Shown here: in pieces, positions 33,201 through 44,837 of the stretch
Position numbering within the stretch: the stretch's first letter is position 1
Layout of the letters: every line of letters starts with the position of its first letter
Source of the DNA: Pyrenophora tritici-repentis
Lineage: Eukaryota > Ascomycota > Dothideomycetes > Pleosporales > Pleosporaceae
NCBI RefSeq assembly: GCF_003171515.1
Contig: NC_089391.1
Coordinates: 2,418,001 to 2,482,000, forward strand
Direction: 5' to 3'
Length of the DNA stretch: 64,000 nt
Made by a program: the position numbers and the translations under genes
Notes under the pieces: generated by a model
Databases searched by the model: none
The model's input: only the letters and a program-made list of their open reading frames with translations
Told to the model about the DNA's origin: nothing

Positions 33201-35796
33201 TGGGTCTTCCTTGCGCATGAGTTGGCAACCTACAACGAACATGCCTTTGAGTTATTTTTGACACGTCAAGATAATTAATACCGCTTTTCCCTACACCGGA
33301 ACACGTACCAGTGACAGCCCCAGGACCGAATACTATGCCGAACAAGTGGCATGTGGAAGTAAGCAAGAGCCGCGCCGCATGATGTCGGCGTTAGTCGGCC
33401 GAGTTTGAGGTAGAGTAATAACACCGCCAGTTATATATTACAGGAATATATAGTCGCCCAACCGCACTGTAGTGAGGCTTTCCCCTTCAATTTCAAGGTG
33501 CTCTTGTACCTGTAATCTCAAGTAGGAGCCTGTGTGTAGAGGGTATCAGATCATGGAGATGTTATCTTGTAGACATGGGATTCTAACACCCTGGTGTAGG
33601 TGTGGGGAGATATGTGAAGTCGTATGACCAGACTTCCGAGCCTTGTCAGATGCAAATATCGGTGTATACCGCAATTGGCTATATTGCTGTGTCAAACATA
33701 AACAATTCTTGTTTAGAATGAAACTCGGCGTTTTGATTGGGAAAGCTTAGCAGGACATTGTAGATTACGGCAGGAGTGCCTTTTGGACTAAACCACACAT
33801 ATGTATATTGAACATCTAGGTTTGCTAATATCTAGTCGTATAGACCATTGCGTGCAACATACAGATATAAATCAATCTACAGGCTTATTATAAACTCAGT
33901 AAATTTCTCGGAAATCCAGGCAATACTATCGGCTTAGTATTTCAATGGACCGCTGTATCGCACAACAGTCTGAGTGATCTATTCTCCCATAACCAGATAT
34001 CGTCATCGCTCTGACTTTGGTAAAAGAAACCCACAACCCTGAGAATCAATAATTTCCATTTGCCGAGAAAGAGCTCCCAGCGCCTCGAATGAGAACTACC
34101 AAGACTTGCACGGGAGTCACAACCCCATAGAAGATCTCCTTGATTCTCGTCCTGAAATCAGCAGTAATGCCCAACTAGAGTTTATAGTATACCAACAGCC
34201 ACTGATCCATCTGTCATATCCTGGTAGGTATCCAAGATAGGGTTTTCGGTCGTGAAGTATATTACATTAGTACTTTGGAGTTATCACACTTTTGTCATCT
34301 CTCTTGATACACGATAGTGATATTTCATTTGTTTGATGACAATCAAAATGAGACAATTGTCGATACAAGCACTAAAGTTAAATGTAGTTGATACGAAATA
34401 GTAGCTGAGACTTCTCATTCATCCTCGCAGAACGCATCCAACAAAAGAGTAGCGGAGACTGGAGCGAGTCGTTGCTTTTTCTACGAGAACCATATACGTT
34501 TCGGAATAGCTGGTCAGCTATCAGTATGGAAACTTGCAGAGAACAGAACACAAGACACGAGCCTATCAATTCCTATCCATCGTTGATATTGAAACATAGG
34601 AGACGATACATGTAGCATTACTATACGTTGTAGTCCCCATATAACCCCAATTCCGATTGTTTCATGTGCACTAACTATACAAATTCTCCTGGTCACTCTA
34701 GTCTGCTCATGCAGCATCTAATCGTTCCATGCTCTCTAATCTCTTCCTGTAGAGTCTCTACCCACACATCCACGAGCATCTACAAACATGCATACTAGCC
34801 CGTCCCCGCCTTTACATATCCAAACCATTATACCACTACGGTGCTTTTCAGTGCCCTCGCGACCATGGTCGCCCCCAATGGGCCCGCTGCCCATTGGTGT
34901 TTCGTTTGTGTGCTCGTTCGGCACCAGAATCTTCATCGTGGACAGAGCCCGGGCTCCAAAAAAACTCGTATTACGCAACTCGATCGCGACATGGAGGAGT
35001 CGCCTACATTCGTTATATTACACTAGATACTTCTCATTATCCTCGCAGAACTCACACAACAAACAAATTATACCACTACACCTCTCTCCCAGACGCCCTG
35101 ATCCAAGTACCCCAACAGCACACCTAAAACATGCATATCGATACACCCACATCACAATCCCACCTCAAATTGCTTTTCCCATATCAGGCCAGAATAAAGC
35201 CAGGCTCAACATATGCATGACATCAACAATGCCCATCTCAACCTCACCAACGCACCTACATGACATTACACGCAAACACCACATACATCACCCATCACAA
35301 TTTACACATCACACAACCAGAGCCTCCACATCTGACGAATAAAAAATACGATTATATACAAACTCTAAGTCTAACCCTATACCACCACCCCATCTCCCCA
35401 GCACACATCCACAAAAGAAGCCCAACTGCTCCGCAAGACACATGTAAAAAAACAAACAAAAGAGAAACACAACCCGCAACGCTATGCACGCCATGCCCAT
35501 TTTCAAACGCCACACAAGGAAAAAAAGCAGCACACTCTCTGAGAGGATCGCAGATCTGTACCACAACCACGATAACAAGACAGACAGCAAGCGCGAGGAA
35601 AAGAACAAGTTCCACCACCATCCATCTATATACTTCCTTTGCCTCTTGCCAGACCGAAACAAAACAAACAAAAAACAAAAGAGACGTGTTGAGGAGTTCC
35701 TTGACAAAAAAGGAAAGTGTTTTCTGTTTCTCTAGCGGACGGGCGTGGCATGCCGTCGCGCAACCCGTATGGTTTACAGACTTTAGTACTACTACT

Positions 35797-35820
35797 ACAC
35801 ACACACACACGCGCGCGCGC
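35797..35820. repeat. Compound microsatellite (AC)7(GC)5
   Basis: Alternating AC (35797-35810) runs straight into GC (35811-35820). Alternating purine-pyrimidine DNA of this kind can adopt Z-form; no function is implied. Confidence 0.9.
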
Positions 35821-35976
35821 AGACACACAACTACAGAAATGAACAAGGTAAATCGCTGCGTAAAACGGTCGTATACATCATCCAACTTTTTTCTTTTTCT
35901 CCACCAGATCCAACAACAATAATTTCAACAACACTCGGCGGTCTTCGCCAACCTGCAAGCCACCTTCGATATCGAA

Positions 35977-36000
35977 AGAGAGAGAGAGAGAGAGAGAGAG
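35977..36000. repeat. Microsatellite (AG)12
   Basis: Twelve AG units on the plus strand, followed by a purine-rich stretch to about 36150. Lies 0.4 kb downstream of the TBC gene stop codon, possibly in its 3' UTR. Confidence 0.9.
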
Positions 36001-36383
36001 GAAGGAAAGAAAATGACGTAAACACCCAGTAGATGAAAGGTGACGTAGATTGTAGACGTGTACAAGAAAAGAAGAAAATGAAAGGAGATGAAGAGGTAAA
36101 ATAGGATATAGTAATAGTAGTAAGGTAGAAGAAAGATGATAAAAATATGCATTATGTGTTTCTTTCGCCATTCGACAAAAGAGTAACAGCAACGGCCATA
36201 CAGCAAACACCAACCATACTGTACAACTAGGTATTAAATTAATACTCTTTTTGGTTCCTAGCCAACAGCAAGAACAGTTGCAGTGTCACACGCACAGTCA
36301 CAAGTCAAAGTCGTCGAACGCCGTCGACGACAGAGAAGATTGACAAAAGAAAATGAAAAGGGTTAAAAAAAATTGAGGCTGCG

Positions 36384-38902
36384 TTATGCCTTGTTAGACG
36401 AGCTGCTGCTGTTGTTGTTGGTGCTACTGGTCTTGCCCGCCTCGTACACTTTGGACATGAACTCGTCTACATCGAGCTCAATCTTCTTGTCCTTGAGAGT
36501 GAGAGCCACTTGCGCCGCATCTCCTTCCATGCAGCTGCCTTCCAATATGCCTAGGATGGCAACGGCGACCCGAGGGGGGATCTTGTCGCCTTCGATTGTA
36601 TACACGTCCATGATGCGGGCTGCGTGTTCGACGCCGAGGCGGCTGCAGAAGAGGGAGCCGAGCGTGTGGAACAGGTAGTCTCTTGGTTCGACACGGAGTG
36701 TTTCCAGGCGCGATGCGAGACCGGGCGCTTTCTTGGACAAGACGTGTAGTGTGGTCGAGTATGCGGCGTGGATAGCGTTTTGGTCGTGTACCATGAAGGA
36801 GAGAGGCAAGGGGCGGTTAAGCAGATTCGATAGTGTGATGAAAGCTTGGGGCGCGGGAAGATTTAACAGGAGAAGTGCGGCAATGTGATGGATATCGAAG
36901 CTCGAGTGAGGTATATCCGGACGGTATGTTGAGTAGGCTAAACATATGTCGACGAGATCCTGGTGTAAGGGCTGCTCGTCTTGTGCTGTTTCCGATGTTC
37001 GCGCTGCAAACATCTTGAGTTCGGGGAACACTGCCTGAGTGCTTTCGACAATGTACATGTAGCGGCCGCCGAGCGCTTCGTGGCCGTATGTTTTGACTTC
37101 CCTCTGTGCCTTTTCCAAGGCGATTTTGTAGGTTGCTTCTGTGACTTCGAGATCATTTCCGATGGCTTTTTGCCAAACTTGCCCTCGCAACCGGGGCGGG
37201 ATGCCGTTCCACCACATCTTCCTATGAGACGCACGCAGTTCGGATTTTGTCATCTCCGTTGCCCAGTTTGGTAGTAATAAAGTGGACCAGTACTCTGCTT
37301 TGATCCGTGTGGCCTTTTCGCGGGCTATCGCTTCTTCTTGGGCGCGCTGAGCCTCGAGACGTTCTGGTATTGTTAGCAAGGTACTATGGATGGCCGTTTG
37401 CCAATAGGTGATGGTGACTTACCAGCCTCCTCGATCCTGGCCAACATCCGCTGGTACTCCTTGAGATGCTTCTTCTCCTCCTTGGGGTTCTTGGGTGGGA
37501 GCCAAGAAGGCCGTGTTCTCGAGAGATACTTTTGCTTCTCGGCCGACGGTTGAAAAGGGTCAATTAAAGGGTCGCTTTTGCGGACTGGTGGGAGTGCCGG
37601 TTTCTTAGACTTGGGCTCTCGCTGGTTCAAAGACTGCGACCGTGCGAGGCCCGGCTGTTGTCTTGTGATTTCTTGTTTTCGCTCTAGCTCAGACTGGTAT
37701 TCTTCCAATGCCTCTGTAAGCTTCTTCGCGTCCGGATCTAATGCGGTATATGTCTCTGCCCACGTGGTTTGCTGTGGCGGCGGCTGTGGCGATACACCTC
37801 TACTGGAAATGTGTGGTGACGGGCTTCTTTGGGTACGGCGTGACATGGGAGGCGCGGGAGAAGTTTTGGAGGAGGATGGTATTGTGGGGTTTGGCGATAT
37901 TTGTGGCGAGACATCCCCTATCCAGGACACTGGGGAGCGCTCCGTTGTTGGGCGTGGTGACATGGGTACATTCCAGATGACCGCCTCCTCCGGAAGCTCA
38001 TCGTCTTCATCATCGCACTCTGCCTCTCGTTCCTTGACGGTCTTTCGTTTTGAGTCCTGCCACGACTGCCTCCTGACATTCACTCCTGGCGACGGCAAGG
38101 TATCCATGTTGTTTGAACTTCTCCGCGATAGCGTGCGTGCTACCGGAGAGGATTTGCGGTTATTTGATGGGGACGGCGATCGCGAGGACCGATGTGGAGC
38201 TGCAAGACTCAGGCTGCTGAGCGAAGGAACGGAAGGTGAGGCGGAAAGCTTGCCCGGGGCTGATAGCTGAGTGTGCTGCCTCTGGACGGCATGGTTAACC
38301 TGACCCTTTAAGCTGGGATACTTTGATTTGGCAGTGCCGGTCAGGTCGCGGAAGGACTGCTGCGAGTGCGAATGCGGAAGGTTCCTAGTGGAGTGTGCGG
38401 CCCGTGGAGCTTCGAATACGAGGCGGTTAGAGGGGCTGGTGGGCATGGGGAAGGCAGAGGGCCCACCAGAAGCCTCGTCCAAGTTGATGTCCTCAAAATG
38501 CGACAGGTTCTCGGTGGTGCCCATAAAGTCCAGGAGGGTTGACGAGTGGATGCTGCTCGACTTGGATGACTTGCTGTTGGTCAGGTCGGGGGGACTGCCG
38601 GGAGGAGGGTCAAAGGCCGACTGAGCATCGTGCGGATAGGTGAGAGTAGCCATGAGCGGACGGGGTTGCTTTCGACGGGGAGAGCGTGGAAGGATATCTT
38701 CAATGCGGTGAGGAAGTTGGATGGCGCAAGCGTCGCGCTCGCAAGGGGCTTTGATCAGTGACTGGACATAGCTGTGGTCTGAATCTGAAAGAATATAAAG
38801 CGAGGATTGGTGGGAGATGTAATGGACGGCGTCGTCGTGTTCGTCGCTATCGGCAGCTTCGTCGACAGGAGGCAGCCGTTGTTGATGTTGGACGGCGGGC
38901 AT
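36384..38902 (-). CDS. TBC-domain protein, apparently without both catalytic fingers
   Basis: TBC domains are normally Rab GTPase-activating modules. Exon 1 is 37423-38902, the intron 37365-37422 (acceptor at 37364/37365), exon 2 36384-37363, giving 819 residues. The first ~400 residues are Ser/Pro-rich and probably disordered; a charged helix (EEYQSELERKQEITRQQ) and a Lys/Pro-rich segment follow, then the TBC domain from about residue 535: IPPRLRGQVWQKAIGNDLE, VFPELKMF and FITLSNLLNRPLPLSFM, ending AARIMDVYTIEGDKIPPRVA. The position of the arginine-finger motif IxxDxxRT reads IVESTQAV (residues 598-605, Asp to Ser, Arg to Ala), and the YxQ glutamine-finger region reads YRPDIPHSSFDIH (about 640-652) without the Gln. 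It ends in a Ser/Asn run. It may be a Rab-binding but non-catalytic TBC protein; that is inference. Confidence 0.85.
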
Positions 38903-39767
38903 CGCGAGCGTCGGCGGCGCAATTTGCGGGAAGTGACGCTAGCCCCTGATCTCAAAGGGCGACAGGGCGACAGGGCGACAGGGATGTAGGGCGGTGGGCC
39001 AGGTGTCGCTCTGGGCCCATCAGCCACCTGGTGGGCGTAGGAAGATGCTAAAGTGCAAAGTGCAAGCCGGTGTCTCTGTACAAGCTGCTGATCGGATTGA
39101 AAGTTGAGGCCAGTGTATTGGAGGTGCAAGGTGAGAATACGAAGCGCATGTGCGGCCGACTGAGGCACATCTATGTCGCCGGCCGAGACATGCTCAATGC
39201 ACCCAGCAGCGCGTTTGACCGTCCTGGGTGCTGGTCCTGTCTGCGCTTGACGTGTGCATCCTCATCCTGGCGCCCACGGCTTGGGGCTGGTGTCCCAGCC
39301 GTCGCAAGTACGCTTGACATCACTCCCCCGACAGGCCTGGGCCAATCACTCCGGCTGTCTGCTCAATGCAATCATCTGAGCCGCACGCAAAATCGAACCA
39401 CGTCTGGCCCGTCTACATACTACCAAGTTGCTAACCCGCCGACGCTGTCACCGTACAGCTCGCCCTCGTCAAACCAAGGCAGAAGAAACAAGTACATCAT
39501 CGTCTTCCAAGCTTCTGAGCTATCTTTCCGACTCTGCCGACCGCCGTCCTGCAGCCAAGCCCTGGGCCGCCGCTAATGTGGGCGGTGAGTGGGCCCCGGC
39601 ACAGATCCTTGGTTTGCTTCTTTCCAGACCTTTCTTCAGATATATCCGCCTTGCTTCCTGCTTCCCTGCCGTGATGTGATGCCGAATGCAAATGGCTTCT
39701 GCACATGGCATCCACATGGCCTAATCTACTCCATCGCACAGAGCAAGCTTCATCGACCGCTCAAGCT
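38903..39767. other. 0.9 kb intergenic region upstream of the TBC gene
   Basis: Separates the TBC start from the TERT stop, both minus strand. It includes the 8-bp tandem repeat at 38957-38983; no gene was recognised. Confidence 0.5.
38957..38983. repeat. Tandem repeat, 8-bp unit GGGCGACA, 3.4 copies
   Basis: Three perfect units plus GGG, located 55-81 bp upstream of the TBC-protein start codon, so within its leader or core promoter. Confidence 0.85.
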
Positions 39768-42700
39768 TCACCGCCAAGTCACCGCCCCCTCCAGCATGCT
39801 TCTCTCCGAGGTGCTAGAGACGCGCGCTGCCGAGAGAGCAGTTTGAAGCCAGGCCAGAAGCGCGCGGTGCTGTGTCTGTCGGCGCTGAAACACCGTCTGG
39901 AAGGCCTTGCACGCCAGCCTGTCCCCTCTGGTTAGCATCGCAATGAAACAAGGGGAATACGAGCCCCCCGCCTTGTCATCCTCCGCACTGTACCAGTACG
40001 AGTCGATCTGTCAATTCGGGGTCGTGCGTGCACCCACACACCAGGCACACTCACCACTGAAGCTGCCGGCGGGAGATAACGCCTTGCGCAATCTTCGCCT
40101 CTCTGCTCCCACGCAAGCGCGCCCGTCGCTGGAGCATCACATAAGCTAGTGCAATAATATTGTCTACCGTCTCTACAATGGCGTCAGTATTCATACCATC
40201 GGTAGTGTAATCGGCAGGATTTATCGATCGTCCATGCAGCACCCGCTTTATCTGGGCATCATCCATTTATTGCTCCCAACATCTGGACAGCCCCGCATCT
40301 ATTATCAATGCTGTGGAATCCTTCGAGTGTGCCGTGGGGAAAGCTCAAACTTACTGATAAGCACACTCGAGCAAGTTGTCCTCACTTTGGATAGCGCGTG
40401 CGTGTATTCAAGGCACCTCACCGCTGCTTCGTAGAAGCTTTGGTACAAATTCGCTAGCACCATAGCCACGCTGTTGAGGCATGTATCGATTAACATTGCC
40501 TTGAGCTGGATCTTAAACGCGCTATTGAATGTCAGTAAAACGTCAGACCTTCTTGACACTGTCTAGTGTCCGATTGGTTGGCGAGATATGCCGCACACAG
40601 CATTTGCGATCAAACTCACTTTAAGGCTTTACGATGAAAAGTTTGGCCGGGTATCTTCGACAGATCTACCGTCAATGAATCCTCAACAGCTGCCCTTGTC
40701 AGTTTCTCCCGCCTATCGATTCATTCCATTCTCAACGGTACTCACCCGCCTTTGTAGATCGCTCGGTTTTCTTGCCGACCTCCAGAGTAGCCATATCGAT
40801 GCTAATACCGCAGTATGGAAATCGTTCACCTGGTCCAGTTTTGGGTACTCGGACACCGTCGTCTGTGGTTACCTCGAAGTTTGTCAGCGACTTCTCCGGC
40901 TTTATTACCACTCCATATTCTGCATGTCCCTTGTGCATAACATGTACAAATCGCTTGGCATGTTCCTCATTGATGGTGATCAAGAGAAAATCGTCAAGCA
41001 GACGAAGTAGCAGGCAATCATCTCCAAGTGCAAACCCGAGAACATCGCGTTCTAGTTCAGCGTAGAAGTAGTTGCACAAGATGCTCGACAAGACGGAGCC
41101 TTGTGGTATGCCGGTCTTTTGGCGGTAGAATCGCTTGCCAATCTTGACAATGTTTCGCTCCACATGTTCTCGCAAGAGCTGCATAAGGTTATCCTTGGTC
41201 TCACACTGCTGCAGGCTGGTATTGACAAAGACCGTATTCGCCTTTGCGCCAACGAGCCTGTCTTTCACAAACTCATCGAAAGGTTTCATGTCCGTTGCTG
41301 CACGGCTATGCGCGACGTATTTCTTGCGCGGCATTGGAATGTCATGTTCTCCATTGAGACGCTGCAAAGGGCCTAGAGGAAACATCTCCACGTGCTTGCC
41401 CGTGTAATATGCTTGATTAGACATGAGACTGTCGATCATACGCAACAAGCGTGATTGCGGTATGGTATCGAAGCAAGCCTGCACGTCGACTTTGGCAAAG
41501 TAAAGCCGTGTATCGCCGAGACCCCGCTGTCGCAGGGAAGCCTTGAATGATAGTAGTTTCGGGAACATGTCTCCAACCGAAAACAGCGAGCAGCCGAACC
41601 GGTCTGGCCGTAATGACTACTGCTTCTTAGCGTCGAAGATTGAAGAGGTCAAATTTACATGTACCGACCTTTTCGTATGTGATTGCATTAAAAGCCGGTG
41701 TCATAACCGAGTTGATGCTTCGCCCAAGTGTCATGGTGCCGTATCGCACCACTTGCTGTCTCTTCTTGAGATTCATGATCGTCCGGAAACCTTGCTTCTT
41801 CGGAAGTAGGCGAATGCTGCTGAAGCCGAGCGGGCGTAGCGATAGTAATTTCAACGTGTCTTCTGTAGGCATTTCTTCAAACATATTCAAGCGCAATGTC
41901 CTCAACGCAGGTTCTGTTAGCATTCGCCAGACGTCATGGCGGAAGTAGAAAAGTCTATTCCGGTGTACATTAGATTCGGTGACATGGAAATTAGTGCGGA
42001 TCAGAGGGACGAGGAAGGAGTCGAAGAGCCAGTATACAAACTCCATAAACACCTCCGTCCGTTTGTCTATATCGGACTTGGAAAGCTTGGAGTCACTGTT
42101 CTGATTTGGCAGCTGAAGCCAGGCTATGGCAGTGATCTAACTTCTATCAGTATGAGATATGTTCACTAGCAAACAAGACATACATGTATCTTTTGGGTAA
42201 CCCGATGTAGAGTGAGCGACTCGAACCTTCGCAGGTCTACGAACTGATCGACCCAGTACATGAGAGCGCGCTGGTTGTGATCATCACCCCAGAAGCCTTT
42301 GGGTATGACTTTGGATATGACAGCACGACAAAATGCCGATACATGTGCTGTGGGGGACGCCATGTCCGTGAAAGATGTTTGCTGGCCCGTGCGATCCTCA
42401 TCAGAAAGAGGGTTCTTACCATCGGACTTGGCTGGCGCTGTGACTGTGGGTGAGTCTGCTTTTGACTGAATGCTAGCTTTTCTCCATTCCGGCTTTGGAG
42501 ATAGCATTACACCCTGTTTGAGTCAGTAAAGCTCATCTTTAGATGGCATGCTGGAAAGTACATCAATAGGACAATAATGACGGAGCATTTCCATGTACGA
42601 ACATCGCTGATTGAGAACGCGAAGTTTCTCAACTAGTGTCATGACGTCGCCTCGGAGACGCTTGGGCGTTCGCAACTTCCATCTTGCGACGTGTTCGGGA

Positions 42701-43966
42701 TTTGTCGCATTTTTACCCAATTCTCGACACATGGTACTGTGGATTTCCTTCTCGCGCAGTGTATAATCTTTAAAGGGCATGGCAGTCTCACGGAAATCTA
42801 CCTTGGACGTGAAGACATTATGTAGGCCGAACTGGCGGGGGAAAATATAGCGCATGATGTGCACGGTTTGTTGTTTGTCGTTCTGATCAGAATACCGGTT
42901 TAGGACATCTGTCATGCGAGTTAGGTTGTTGTAGTTCTACTTATGAGGGGAAACGAACGAATATGGCGCATGCCAAACCTGACATCTCCTTTAGCATTGA
43001 GGGCCGCTTTTGCGTACAGCATGCGACTACGAACAAACGTAATGGAACCAGGTGCCTTATTGTCACTATGGAGATTAATTGGCTTGGTCGTCGCTTCTGC
43101 GCCTACGTCAGTTTTCTCAGCTCCTTTATTCTTCAAATAGTCCGATTTGATATCCGAGATGGGAACTCCAGACAATTGGTAGTAGTTACCGGCGTTGGCT
43201 TTGATAGGGAGGAATATGGAACAGTCTAAGAGCATGTCCCTCATGATGCGGTCTCCGCCTTCACCTATTAACGCGTGCAACCGACACCATACCGGCTCTT
43301 TCAGAGTCCGCATGTAGTTATTCCTTTGGCATTCCTGCAAGCCTGGGATAGAGGAACACGGATCATGATTCACGTCCTGCTCGCGACGGGCGTTTCCGGT
43401 CTTTTGGAAGCCATGACAGAGCAGATGATTGGGCTTGTAAGCCGGTGAGCGTTTAAACAAGCAGTATATCACAGAATTAACAATCTGAAAGTAATCAGCG
43501 ACCATTCTTGTGCATGACAAAGCACAACACAACCGACCTCGGATTGCTTATGGTGCCCGGGCTTGTAGGTGCCGCCCGGGGTGCCTTGGGATCGCTGTTG
43601 GGTGAAAGCGTCAATGTCTTGGTCACGTTCTTGATTGACTTGCGCTTGTTTCTCTGGTTCGGCACCCGCTAGGCTACCGACCAGAGCTGAGTCAAGCAAG
43701 TCCGCGAGGTCTGTGTCAAGGGGATGTATAGGGGTTGGGTCTTGCGCGGTGGGTGCGCGGCCTAGCTGGGATATTTTCCGGTGCCTGCTCTTTGACGATT
43801 TCGGCAGGCGCGACAGCAGATAGCAGCGCAGAGTGAGGACTTGGGGATAGAGGCGCTGCAAGACTGGATGGGTTGCACTAGGAGGTGTGGCGGAGGCATG
43901 TTTCGGCAGCTTGCGAGAGCCCACACTCGCATGGTCGCTGCGCTTTCTCTTCATGTCGGCACACAC
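39768..43966 (-). CDS. TERT: Telomerase reverse transcriptase (TERT), 10 exons
   Basis: Catalytic subunit of telomerase, which extends chromosome ends on its RNA template; nuclear. Exons: 43538-43966, 42959-43484, 42562-42908, 42184-42513, 41665-42136, 40746-41603, 40620-40689, 40355-40521, 40055-40172, 39768-39918; total 3468 nt, 1155 residues, the family's usual size. The N terminus (1-143) is basic and low-complexity. RNA-binding part: HIMRYIFPRQFGLHNVF (CP-like motif), WYVD-type FVDLRRFESLTLH, and the T motif NFHVTESNVHRNRLFYFRHD. RT part: RLLPKKQGFRTIMNL, motif A FAKVDVQACFDTI (Asp741), motif B' TGIPQGSVLSSILCNYFY, motif C LLRLLDDFLLIT (Asp905, Asp906), motif E YCGISID. The C-terminal extension ends with WLACKAFQTVFQRRQTQ. 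Intron 2 uses donor GTTCGT and intron 1 GTCGGT; both were chosen because they restore family words (e.g. RHIHVLNRY). It is divergent from the RhoGEF gene. Confidence 0.93.
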
Positions 43967-44837
43967 TGATAGGCGTGAATAGTGTGATGGAGGGGTGGGT
44001 GGTGGTGGTGTTGTTGGGCGAGGGAAGGCACGCCAAGGACGCGCTTGGACTGGAAGTTGTGATGCTCGACTGCCCGCCTCGACCCCCTATGGCGGTTCTG
44101 TCACTGTTTCACTCCAGTCTGCGGCGCTGGACCATGATGCAATTGTGTCGCTACTAGGTAAAGGGCACTCGTGGTAGCGAGGACCCGCGAGCCAGGGCGT
44201 CCTGGTGGTAGCATCCCGCGATCCCGAGGTCGACCCAGGGCAGGCTAGCGTGAACGACTCCCATTGGGTCAAAGGCTTGCTACTAGGCTGGGGAAGCGGG
44301 TGCTTCTCACTGCCCAGGTGCTTCATCTCGTCAGGAACGGATGGCACCGAGGAGTCGGGCGCTCAAGCTTTTGCGAGTGAGAGGGGCCCGTCTTCGTCAT
44401 CTGCCACGACTGCGGAGCCAAGACGTTCAGGGAGGACAATATAGGTACTGCGGACAGAAGCATTACGTCGACCAGCCGTGAAGGCACGCTTGCTGTTCGT
44501 CTCCTGAAGCCCCCGTTCACAGCGGCACGGTTGTCCCGTAGGCTAGCTCCATCTGAACCGAGTTTAAATGCACAGTATCCAACGTCCATCAGAGCCAGCC
44601 GTATCGGGCACCTCTCCGCCAGCTCTGCTTGCTTCGCTTGCTCCGCTTGCTTTTCAGCCTGAAACAGAGTATATCGACCAGAGTCCGGGTTCCACAGATT
44701 GTCGCCACTGATTGGCCCCACGGCAGCTGATAGCTGTGAGTTGTCAACCCTGGTTGCTGGAGAAGATTGGACGACCTCTCCCCACGACGTTTGGCGCTGC
44801 CTTGCTCCCGCGCCTCTGCGCTCGCCAGCTATGGGAT
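43967..44837. promoter_or_regulatory. Divergent promoter region between TERT and the RhoGEF gene
   Basis: About 0.75-0.87 kb lies between the two start codons, depending on the RhoGEF start. It contains an imperfect 9-bp tandem repeat (44627-44653). No TATA box was recognised on either side. Confidence 0.4.
44627..44653. repeat. Imperfect 9-bp tandem repeat, 3 copies
   Basis: GCTTGCTTC, GCTTGCTCC and GCTTGCTTT follow one another without gaps in the TERT/RhoGEF intergenic region. Confidence 0.8.

Larger units (their letters stand above)
27368..36383. other. 9 kb gene-poor region
   Basis: No gene is supported between the zinc-finger start and the TBC gene's 3' end. The part from 27368 to about 28000 is the upstream region of msn2, pyrimidine-rich on its coding strand. 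About 28-32.5 kb is of ordinary base composition, with only short frames. About 33.0-34.8 kb is clearly AT-rich. About 34.8-35.75 kb is rich in C and A on the plus strand. 35.79-36.2 kb holds dinucleotide repeats and a purine-rich stretch. A 142-codon frame at 29575-30003 has coding-like codon use but begins with TTG and matches nothing I recognise. No LTR, terminal inverted repeat, reverse transcriptase or transposase was found. Confidence 0.5.

Noticed and set aside
33000..34800. RIP-mutated transposon
   Set aside because: AT-rich, but CpG is still present and no transposon protein or terminal repeat could be seen; kept only as an open question.
34788..35922. Two plus-strand frames of 184 and 220 codons
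   Set aside because: Made of Thr/His/Pro/Lys-rich low-complexity sequence caused by the C/A skew and microsatellites; no domain.
37578..38270. 230-codon plus-strand frame
   Set aside because: Antisense to the Ser/Pro-rich half of the TBC protein; low-complexity mirror.
42195..42250. B-box-like GGTTCGAGTC on the minus strand
   Set aside because: Lies inside a TERT exon encoding RRFESLTLH, with no A-box or foldable tRNA around it.
42909..42940. Alternative 32-nt intron 2 for TERT (donor GTAGAA)
   Set aside because: Too short for splicing, and would replace the conserved RHIHVLNRY junction by extra residues.
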